Assembly (NCBI GenBank): GCA_023450615.1
Contig: JAEXGT010000084.1
Location: forward strand, 54,385 to 118,384
DNA: 64,000 bases
Reading direction: 5' to 3'
Source: Pseudomonadota bacterium
GTDB lineage: Bacteria > Pseudomonadota > Alphaproteobacteria > Rhizobiales > Beijerinckiaceae
Under the pieces are notes generated by a model. It saw only the letters and a program-made list of their open reading frames with translations, was not told the DNA's origin and made no database searches. Of the stretch, positions 6,213-12,182 are shown piece by piece (positions within the stretch are counted from its first letter, which is position 1; each line of letters starts with the position of its first letter). Made by a program: the position numbers and the translations under genes.

Positions 6213-7796
6213 TCAGGCTCTCAGGCGCTTCGATTGCTGCTTCACGTTCTCGTTCCCTGGCTTGAGCAATCCCAGTGACTGCCACAAGGGCTTTGTCTTC
6301 TCGTCGATCGCGGAAAGATGAGTCTTAAGCTCAGGCAGGTTTTCTTCCTCGCTTTGCAAGGCCTTCCCATCCTTGATCAGTCTGATGCCGACTGGCGCCA
6401 TGTAGCTCCAGACGGCCTGGGGAAGGTCCTTTTCTTCATTATGGAGCGCAAGCCACGTCAGCGCATTGATACGGCTTTGTGAGAGGCCTCCGCCGAGGAT
6501 AGGCGATGCGAAAGTGTGGAGGGATGTGCCGTTCCCCACGCGCTCTGCAATGACCTTGTTAAAGAGGTCCGTGCGGAGTCTGCGCTCGAGAAGACCTTGG
6601 TCGGGAAGGCAGGGATGGCAGGCATTCTGATCGATCAGGTGCGATATGCCCTGGATGATCCTGTCTCGCGTGAACTTCTTGAGTTCCGGAAGGCCCGCGA
6701 TCTCACGGAGCGATTGGGGGCCGGATGAAAGGGCGCCGACGAGACCATTGAAGAGATCGGGGTTCAGCTTCATGGAGAAACGGCCTCCCTTAATCTCCGA
6801 CGGGATATCTGCGCTGCTTGTCAGCGCAAACCTCATATCGAGCCACTTCTCAGCCACGGCCTGGGTGCCGGGTCGTATTGCGCCCTTGATGAAAATGTCG
6901 GTCCGGAACTGCTGATTGACGATGTGGTCGCGGACGGTCTCGCGGAAATGCACGTCGTCGATTCCTGCGAGCAGGTCTTGCTGCTCCTTCGTCAGATGAA
7001 GCGCGTCAAGGCCGGCAGTGGTGCTGGCATGACCCACCCATGTGAGTTTGGCCTCCGACAATTCGCGAACCACGTCCATGAAGTAGAACGGTGTCAGATC
7101 GCGATTGAAATACTCGTGAGCAACATAGTTGAGGCTCTGATTCCTGATGCGCTCGATCCGGGCAGCCAATGCCGGGTGGCTCTTAAAGTAACTGGCTTCT
7201 GAGCGGTTCAGGTTCTCAGCGAAATCGAGGGATGCGGAAACGCGCGGCAGAAGAGGGCGCGATGCGCCCTGCAGTTCAGCGTGCTCGATCATGAGGCGCC
7301 TGAGCGGCATGACCGATGCCCATCCAGGCATGCAGTTATAGGAAATGTAGACGATGCCGCCGGGCTTCAGCTTCTTGGCGATGAAGCGGACGATATCCTG
7401 TCGGGCCTCAGCCGAGATCCAGCTATAGATGCCGTGGAGGGTAATGAAGTCGAAATCCGGCAGGTCGTCACGCTGCAGATATTCGCCGAAACTGTCATCC
7501 GAAAAATGTACATTGCCGAGCTTGGCTGCCCGGGCCAGATCCCGTGCGCCTGCAATGTGGCTGGGATTGAAGTCGGTGGCATAGAATTCGATGTGGGGAT
7601 TGCTCGCAGCCAGGACATTGGTCGTATAGCCCTGTCCGCAGCCCAGCTCGCAATAATTACGCGGCTCAAGATCAGATCCAGGAGCTTGGACCCCACGCAG
7701 AAGAGCATACAGGCTGAGCAGGTTCGGCGTCAGGGCTTTATAGAAGCCATGTGTGTAATCGATCTCGGTGACATAGCCCGCATTCCAGCTGCTCAT
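6213..7796 (-). CDS. Class I SAM-dependent methyltransferase with methyltransferase regulatory domain
   Basis: 527 residues. The N-terminal third is a Rossmann methyltransferase: CELGCGQGYTTNVLA (motif I, SAM-binding Gly-rich loop), FYATDFNPSHI (acidic end of strand 2), FDFITLHGIYSWIS (motif IV). The middle and C-terminal parts fit the methyltransferase regulatory domain family (PF10119 type). The target is unknown; such proteins are often annotated only by domain. ATG 7796 (MSSWNAGYVT) is preferred over 7811 because GGATGGG is better placed and relatives as I recall begin similarly. A single-gene unit with a palindrome upstream. Confidence 0.8.
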   Translation of the reverse strand: MSSWNAGYVTEIDYTHGFYKALTPNLLSLYALLRGVQAPGSDLEPRNYCELGCGQGYTTNVLAASNPHIEFYATDFNPSHIAGARDLARAAKLGNVHFSDDSFGEYLQRDDLPDFDFITLHGIYSWISAEARQDIVRFIAKKLKPGGIVYISYNCMPGWASVMPLRRLMIEHAELQGASRPLLPRVSASLDFAENLNRSEASYFKSHPALAARIERIRNQSLNYVAHEYFNRDLTPFYFMDVVRELSEAKLTWVGHASTTAGLDALHLTKEQQDLLAGIDDVHFRETVRDHIVNQQFRTDIFIKGAIRPGTQAVAEKWLDMRFALTSSADIPSEIKGGRFSMKLNPDLFNGLVGALSSGPQSLREIAGLPELKKFTRDRIIQGISHLIDQNACHPCLPDQGLLERRLRTDLFNKVIAERVGNGTSLHTFASPILGGGLSQSRINALTWLALHNEEKDLPQAVWSYMAPVGIRLIKDGKALQSEEENLPELKTHLSAIDEKTKPLWQSLGLLKPGNENVKQQSKRLRA

Positions 7797-7827
7797 GGCC
7801 CATCCATTCATTCAAATGCTTGAGATA

Positions 7828-7846
7828 TTCGAAATAACGTTTCGAA
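7828..7846. promoter_or_regulatory. Perfect inverted repeat upstream of the methyltransferase gene
   Basis: TTCGAAA-TAACG-TTTCGAA has 7-base arms and lies 32 bases before the start codon at 7796. It could be an operator for an unidentified regulator; no regulator gene is adjacent. Confidence 0.4.
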
Positions 7847-7907
7847 ATCACTTTACAGAATGAGTGGTTCAGATCAAGCCTTGGGCACTCCAAAAACGTT
7901 AGTGGGC

Positions 7908-8285
7908 CTAGTGATCCCCATGTGAGATCCGCACATCCCTGGGGCTGTTCAGGATCTCCAGCAGGCTGGTGGCGATATGCCTGGCTTCGTCGTCTTTGAG
8001 GCGCAGCAGGAAGGGGGGCATCATGCCGGCCTGAAGGCCCAGCACGGCCAAGCCGTGCTCGTCGGTGCCGACATCGATGGTCGAGGAGGTGACCTCCACC
8101 AGTTCCTCGGGCGCCTCTTCGCTTCCGTCCTCACTGCCCTCGCCAATAGCGATAAGAAGCTGGCTGAGGGCCTTGACCAGGGAGCGGGCGGCGTGAGGGT
8201 CCATGACCACCGCGGTTGACTGCTCGCCCTTCTGGAAAGCGATCTGGATGTTGTCGCCTTCGAGCGTGACGGAGATACCTGCCAT
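7908..8285 (-). CDS. Hypothetical protein, acidic, 125 residues
   Basis: No family recognised. The chain begins MAGISVTLEGDNIQIAFQ and has a helix ARSLVKALSQLLIAIGEG, an acidic Ser/Glu-rich loop, and a C-terminal stretch PPFLLRLKDDEARHIATSLLEIL. There is no signal peptide or membrane helix. The alternation of beta-like and helical segments suggests a small alpha/beta fold. ATG 8285 is preferred over 8297 because GAGGA lies a few bases before. It stands alone between two minus-strand genes. Confidence 0.7.
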   Translation of the reverse strand: MAGISVTLEGDNIQIAFQKGEQSTAVVMDPHAARSLVKALSQLLIAIGEGSEDGSEEAPEELVEVTSSTIDVGTDEHGLAVLGLQAGMMPPFLLRLKDDEARHIATSLLEILNSPRDVRISHGDH

Positions 8286-8358
8286 TGTCGTCCTCATCCT
8301 TCCCGTCAGCTATGAGGTCGTGCGCCCGCGGGAAAAGGCAAGGTCCTGATACGGCAGA

Positions 8359-8393
8359 TGCGCCCCGCTCCCAAGAGCGAAAGGGCGCATCCA
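8359..8393. other. Long hairpin between BON gene and 125-residue gene
   Basis: GATGCGCCC and GGGCGCATC arms enclose a further GCTC/GAGC pairing. There is no T-run on either side, so it may be a processing or weak termination structure downstream of the BON gene. Confidence 0.4.
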
Positions 8394-8453
8394 TGGGCAT
8401 GCGTCCGAGCTTTTCAGGGGATAGAAAGGCTCCAGCCGAAAGCGCGCACGAGA

Positions 8454-9260
8454 TCAGGTGCGGTTCTTGCGGCCTGTGACGTCGCTAATGTCCGCCGTGT
8501 TCGTCTCGGGCTGTCCGACCGTTCCAGCGCCTGCCGCTCCGGCACCCGAGAGCATGCTGCCGCCCATGCCCATATCAGCATGTTGCTGGACGCGCAGGTT
8601 GTTCTGCACATGGGCGACGCCCGATACGGATTCCGCGATATCCTCCGCATGCCGCTTCTCGAAGCGGCTGTTGACGGTGCCGCTGAGGGTGACCTCGCGG
8701 TTGGAAACCGATACCTCGATCTCGGAGGCATCGATGTGGGGATCGTCCGTAAGACGGTCGTTTACATCGTCCATGATCCGCGCATCCGAGCGCTGATAGC
8801 CTTTCGGACCACGGCCGCGATGCATGCCGGCTTCACGCATGTCCCGGTCGCGACGGCGTTCTGCATCCTCGTCACCGAACCAGGAGCGGACCTCGTCCCC
8901 GGCCCGATCGAGGAAGCCTCTGTCCTCGTTGTAGTCGCGGGAGCCGCGACCGAACGTGTCCGAGCCGGAACTGTCCCAGTCGCGTCCGTAGGAGCCGCCT
9001 GAACGGGGATGGCCCCGGTCACGATCCCGGGCGCTGCCAGAGCGGAAGAGGGACGAGGGGTCGTAGTCGCGATCCTCACCGACGACATCATGCCAGTCGC
9101 GGGCCGAGCCGCCCGTGCCGTAACCGGCGGAATCTCCATAATCGCGCCTGGACCTTCTCTCGGGGGCGGCCTCGCGGCTGCGGTCGTAGCCTGCGCGGTC
9201 ATTGCCGAAGCCTCGGCGGGCGATATAGCCGTCATCGTCGCGATAACGATCATTAGCCAT
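8454..9260 (-). CDS. BON-domain protein with long Arg/Asp/Gly-rich N-terminal region
   Basis: 268 residues. The first 150 or so are low-complexity and rich in Arg, Asp, Gly, Ser and Tyr, probably disordered. A BON domain follows (about residues 153-222: SDARIMDDVNDRLTDDPHIDASEIEVSVSNREVTLSGTV, then AEDIAESVSGVAHVQNNL). BON domains are thought to bind membranes or lipids, but there is no signal peptide here, so the location is unclear. The C terminus is Gly/Ala-rich. ATG 9260 has AAGGAG upstream; the frame extends to 9329 without support. It carries a canonical EcfG promoter, in line with BON proteins being stress-induced in relatives. Confidence 0.82.
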   Translation of the reverse strand: MANDRYRDDDGYIARRGFGNDRAGYDRSREAAPERRSRRDYGDSAGYGTGGSARDWHDVVGEDRDYDPSSLFRSGSARDRDRGHPRSGGSYGRDWDSSGSDTFGRGSRDYNEDRGFLDRAGDEVRSWFGDEDAERRRDRDMREAGMHRGRGPKGYQRSDARIMDDVNDRLTDDPHIDASEIEVSVSNREVTLSGTVNSRFEKRHAEDIAESVSGVAHVQNNLRVQQHADMGMGGSMLSGAGAAGAGTVGQPETNTADISDVTGRKNRT

Positions 9261-9327
9261 GGGAGAGCTCCTTCCGTTGATTTTGGAAAAGGGGAAGCCT
9301 GCCACCAGAGCAGGGCCTTGCTCCTTC

Positions 9328-9352
9328 AACGTGAGGCCGCAAAAGCCGTTCC
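9328..9352 (-). promoter_or_regulatory. EcfG-type promoter of the BON-domain gene
   Basis: On the minus strand GGAAC (9352-9348), 16 bases, CGTT (9331-9328): an exact GGAAC-N16-CGTT match, 68 bases upstream of the start codon. Confidence 0.7.
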
Positions 9353-9438
9353 TATGGAAGGTTTTGAAAGGCCAGGGTTGAACGGCTTTGCCTGCTTCGC
9401 ATTGACGAGGGGCGAAACGTGTCCGGAGGCAGACGGCA

Positions 9439-9699
9439 ATGGCGGAACTATCGGGTTTGAGTGACGAGGCATTGGCGGTTTTCGCCTTTGCGGCCTATCA
9501 CCAGTTGTCCAGCGGGCAGTCGGTGAGGCGTGTGGTCCAGCGTGACGGGGCCGGGCACAAGGCCAGCGATACCGCCGTTTCCGAATTGACGGAGCAAGGG
9601 CTGATCGAGGCAGATGGGGACGAAATCCGTTTTACGGACAGCGGCGAGGGGGCGCTGCAAGCGTTTATTTCGAGCCTGCGAGGTAGTAGGGATACCTAA
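9439..9699 (+). CDS. Small hypothetical protein, possible winged helix
   Basis: 86 residues, no recognised family. The order LSDEALAVFAFAAYHQLSSG, then AVSELTEQGLIEADGDEIRFTDSGEGALQAFI resembles a winged-helix layout (helix, helix, then a two-stranded wing and a terminal helix), but I see no decisive DNA-binding signature. It diverges from the BON gene. CGGAGG about ten bases before the ATG gives a reasonable ribosome site. The function is unknown; a regulator of its neighbour is only a guess. Confidence 0.55.
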   Translation: MAELSGLSDEALAVFAFAAYHQLSSGQSVRRVVQRDGAGHKASDTAVSELTEQGLIEADGDEIRFTDSGEGALQAFISSLRGSRDT

Positions 9700-9893
9700 C
9701 AAGGCGTAGCCGCTTTGCCTTGCATTTGCCAAAACCATACCCTAGGTTCTCCCCCATCGACATTTGGCCGGACGACTGGGCTACTTCGCTTTGGCACTGC
9801 CGGGCGCACGTTCCTTCTCTCTACCAATATCGACTAACGGGCGTATTGGCCTTGGCCCCCGCCCACGTGCAAACGACAGCGAAAGGATTTCCC

Positions 9894-10103
9894 ATGGAAA
9901 CGGGAACCGTGAAGTGGTATAATGAAACCAAGGGTTATGGTTTCATCCAGCCCGACAACGGCGGCAAGGACGTGTTCGTTCATGCAACGGCGCTTGAGCG
10001 CGCCGGCATGCGCGGTCTGCGCGAGGGTCAGAAGATCTCCTACGAGCTTCAGACGGATCAGCGTACCGGCCGCGCTTCTGCAGTGAACCTGCAGAACGCA
10101 TAA
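9894..10103 (+). CDS. cspA: Cold-shock protein, CspA family
   Basis: 69 residues, one cold-shock domain that binds single-stranded RNA or DNA. The RNP1-like KGYGFIQPD and RNP2-like KDVFVHATAL motifs are present, with the usual start TGTVKWYNETKG. AAAGGA precedes the ATG. About 190 bases of non-coding leader separate it from the previous gene, which would suit the long 5' leader common in csp genes, though I cannot fold it here. A hairpin follows the stop codon. Confidence 0.93.
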   Translation: METGTVKWYNETKGYGFIQPDNGGKDVFVHATALERAGMRGLREGQKISYELQTDQRTGRASAVNLQNA

Positions 10104-10115
10104 GGTTTGATACTG

Positions 10116-10138
10116 GAGAGCGTGCCCGGCACGCTCTC
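10116..10138 (+). terminator. Hairpin after cspA
   Basis: A perfect 10-base stem GAGAGCGTGC/GCACGCTCTC with a 3-base loop, followed by TTGCTTA. The T-run is weak; a further GCCG/CGGC hairpin with TTTTTTG follows at about 10149-10177 and may be the real stop. Confidence 0.55.
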
Positions 10139-10195
10139 TTGCTTATCGGCCGTTCCGCTTGAGGGGCGGCTTTTTTGTTATGAGGAAGGCTTTGC

Positions 10196-10477
10196 ATGGC
10201 AAAGGAAGAGCTGATCACCTTTGAAGGACTTGTGACCGAAATTCTGCCGGATGCACGCTATCGCGTGCAGCTCGACAATGGCCATGAGGTCATTGCCTAC
10301 ACCGCAGGCAAGATGAAGAAGAACCGCATCAAGACGCTGGCAGGCGACCGCGTGACCGTCGAGATGTCGCCTTACGATCTCGAAAAAGGCCGGCTCATCT
10401 TCCGTCACAAGGAATCGGGTGCGTCGTCCGGCCCCCGCCCGCCGCAGCGCGGCAACCAGCAGTTCCGGCGCCGGTAA
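10196..10477 (+). CDS. infA: Translation initiation factor IF-1 with basic C-terminal tail
   Basis: 93 residues. The S1/OB-fold core (MAKEELITFEGLVTEILPD, GHEVIAYTAGKMKKNRI, GDRVTVEMSPYDLEKGRLIFR) is diagnostic for IF-1, which occupies the ribosomal A site during initiation. The usual length is about 72 residues; here a tail rich in Gly, Pro, Gln and Arg adds roughly 20 residues and ends QQFRRR. Many alphaproteobacterial chromosomes have such an extended IF-1 next to a cold-shock gene. AAGGC lies just before the ATG. Confidence 0.9.
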   Translation: MAKEELITFEGLVTEILPDARYRVQLDNGHEVIAYTAGKMKKNRIKTLAGDRVTVEMSPYDLEKGRLIFRHKESGASSGPRPPQRGNQQFRRR

Positions 10478-10536
10478 CCCGATTGCGCGCCTCTTCAGGC
10501 CGCGCAGCTCCAGTCCTGCATCGTTCGATGAAAATG

Positions 10537-10576
10537 AAAGCCCGGGAGCGGTTGGCCGCTTCGCCGGGCTTTGGCG
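10537..10576. terminator. Bidirectional terminator between infA and ecfG
   Basis: AAAGCCCGG (10537-10545) pairs with CCGGGCTTT (10564-10572), with an inner AGCGG/CCGCT stem. Short T-rich stretches lie on both sides, and it separates convergent genes. Confidence 0.65.
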
Positions 10577-10592
10577 TTTGCTGTGAAGCCGT

Positions 10593-11144
10593 TCAGGCGA
10601 CGGCGGCGTGCATCACCGAGAGGGTTACGCGGTCGGGGCCGATATCCTCGTCCATGTCCTCGAAATGCATGAGCTCGGCAAGGCGGTTGCGCGCACGGTT
10701 GACGCGGCTCTTGATGGTGCCGACGGCGCAGCCACAGATCTCGGCGGCCTGCTCGTAGGAGAAGCCCGAAGCCCCGACCAGCAGCAGCGCCTCGCGCTGA
10801 TCGTGCGGCAGACGCGCGAGCGCCTTCTGTAGATCCTCGAAGTCGAGGTGGGGCAACTGATCCGGCTGAACGGAGAGGGCGGCTGCGTATTTGCCATCTG
10901 CGTCCTCGACCTCTCGCCGGCGTTTACGGTATTCCGAGTGGAAGAGATTGCGCAGGATGGTGAAGAGCCATGCCTGCATGTTGGTGCCAGGCTGAAATCG
11001 CTCGATGTTGGCAATGGCCCGCATCAGCGTCTCCTGAACGAGATCGTCCGCACGATCCACGTTGTTCGTCAGAGAAATAGCGAATGCGCGCAGGTTCGGC
11101 GTCGCCTTGAGCATGGAATCGCGAAGATCGGTATCAATGCTCAT
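10593..11144 (-). CDS. ecfG: EcfG-type sigma factor of the general stress response
   Basis: 183 residues with sigma region 2 (DRADDLVQETLMRAIANIERF, then MQAWLFTILRNLFHSEYRK) and region 4 (LPHDQREALLLVGASGFSYEQAAEICGCAVGTIKSRVNRAR). This is the ECF sigma that Alphaproteobacteria use for general stress; it directs RNA polymerase to GGAAC-N16/17-CGTT promoters. Its ATG overlaps the nepR stop by four bases, so the two are translationally coupled. The PhyR anti-anti-sigma factor that normally frees it from NepR is not in the window next to it. Confidence 0.9.
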   Translation of the reverse strand: MSIDTDLRDSMLKATPNLRAFAISLTNNVDRADDLVQETLMRAIANIERFQPGTNMQAWLFTILRNLFHSEYRKRRREVEDADGKYAAALSVQPDQLPHLDFEDLQKALARLPHDQREALLLVGASGFSYEQAAEICGCAVGTIKSRVNRARNRLAELMHFEDMDEDIGPDRVTLSVMHAAVA

Positions 11145-11368
11145 GATTGCTGCTTCTCCGGCTTCCGCTCATCCAACCGATTGATGATTTCGATGAACCG
11201 ATCCGGAACCGGCTGCTCGCCGAGCGCCAAGGCCTCATAAAACTGGCGCAGGCGCTGACCGAGTTGGGTCTGGACGGAGCGGCTGAGCGCCGGTGAAGAA
11301 GATTTGCTGAGGCCCGGAACAGGCTCTGGATCGAACTGGGGCATGGGCTTGGAAATCTTTTTTTGCAT
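11141..11368 (-). CDS. nepR: Anti-sigma factor NepR
   Basis: 75 residues. The C-terminal two-helix core QLGQRLRQFYEALALGEQPV and PDRFIEIINRLDE is the NepR domain that binds EcfG and, under stress, phosphorylated PhyR. The ATG at 11368 (MQKKISKPM) is preferred because CAGGA precedes it; the frame extends to 11518, but that part contains the promoter. It is first in the nepR-ecfG operon, expressed from an EcfG-type promoter, which gives positive autoregulation. Confidence 0.88.
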   Translation of the reverse strand: MQKKISKPMPQFDPEPVPGLSKSSSPALSRSVQTQLGQRLRQFYEALALGEQPVPDRFIEIINRLDERKPEKQQS

Positions 11369-11442
11369 TGGATCCTGATCCGTCTGAAGCGGCGACCTCC
11401 CGCAGGGTCGCGCTCGCGGCGGCACCCAATCGCCGTGGGAGT

Positions 11443-11467
11443 AACGCCAAGCCAATTCGATCGTTCC
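11443..11467 (-). promoter_or_regulatory. EcfG-type promoter of nepR-ecfG
   Basis: On the minus strand GGAAC (11467-11463), 16 bases, CGTT (11446-11443): an exact match, 75 bases before the nepR start. Confidence 0.78.
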
Positions 11468-11510
11468 GCTACGGAAGGGATTCCTTTCTGTGTATTCCCG
11501 CGGCGCTTCT

Positions 11511-11535
11511 GGAACCAAAACCTAACGGTCAAGTT
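11511..11535 (+). promoter_or_regulatory. EcfG-type promoter of the DUF3309 gene
   Basis: GGAAC (11511-11515), 17 bases, GTT (11533-11535), preceded by A rather than C. It diverges from the nepR-ecfG promoter and lies about 100 bases before the DUF3309 start. Confidence 0.55.
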
Positions 11536-11636
11536 TTTCCGTAACAGCTCAGTTTCGGCTGGAGCGTTTGGCTTTTTGCGTGGTCATCTGCGGAAAGAGG
11601 CTTTCCTCCGCCGGAACCAATTTCGGAGGCAACACC

Positions 11637-11795
11637 ATGGCTCTAAGCACTATTCTGCTTATTCTCATCATTCTTCTGCTGATCGGCGCCGTGCCTGCTT
11701 GGCCCTATAGCCGTGGCTGGGGCTACGGCCCGAGTGGGCTTCTCGGCGTGCTCCTGTTGATCCTGATCGTTCTGCTGCTGATGGGACGAATCTGA
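11637..11795 (+). CDS. DUF3309 small membrane protein
   Basis: 52 residues: two hydrophobic helices (STILLILIILLLIGAVPAW and LLGVLLLILIVLLLMG) joined by a Trp/Tyr/Gly loop (PYSRGWGYGPSG). This fits DUF3309, short inner-membrane proteins of unknown role that are common in this order. GGAGGC precedes the ATG at 11637; the frame opens earlier, at 11568, without support. The divergent position beside nepR-ecfG and the EcfG-type promoter place it in the general stress response by inference. Confidence 0.85.
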   Translation: MALSTILLILIILLLIGAVPAWPYSRGWGYGPSGLLGVLLLILIVLLLMGRI

Positions 11796-11814
11796 CGGGC
11801 AGAAACACGAAATC

Positions 11815-11842
11815 AAAAGGCGGCCATGAGGGCCGCCTTTTT
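11815..11842 (+). terminator. Rho-independent terminator after the DUF3309 gene
   Basis: AAAGGCGGCC pairs with GGCCGCCTTT across ATGAG and continues into a T-run ending at 11842. Confidence 0.88.
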
Positions 11843-12182
11843 CATGGCTGCATGCTTATGGTCAAGCTTGTGCGGAGCCGCACATCGTCGAGATCGATTG
11901 CGCTCTACCTTCATTGCCAGTCGACGGCACTCAGCGAGCAGGTATAGGCCCCTTACGATGCCGCTTTGTCCTGAATGCCCAGACTATTCTTCCCAACGTG
12001 TGTGCTGGGTAAAGAACCCCGTCATCTGCTATCCCTCCAGCGGATGACGGGGCCTTCATTCGAGCAGCGGCTTCAGCCTACGCATTATGAAGACGCAGAA
12101 TGCACTCGCCATGTGCGACAGCAGGATTCAGCACTGATCCCGGATACGGTACTGACTTGAAGGAAGAGGCGGTGCCGTTGTG
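11843..12182. other. 340-base stretch without a convincing gene
   Basis: Two short plus-strand frames here lack ribosome sites and recognisable sequence. The only structure I see is the long hairpin at 12017-12052. Nothing else supported. Confidence 0.5.
12017..12052 (-). terminator. Long hairpin downstream of uvrB
   Basis: CCCCGTCATC (12017-12026) pairs with GATGACGGGG (12043-12052), extended by four more pairs including one G-T, around the loop ATCCCTCC. On the minus strand TTCTTTA follows, so it may end the uvrB transcript, although it lies 130 bases beyond the stop. Confidence 0.45.

Noticed and set aside
11826..12160. Short plus-strand frames between DUF3309 and uvrB
   Set aside because: No ribosome sites, Arg/Ser/Pro-rich shadow-like composition, and the region contains a terminator-like hairpin.
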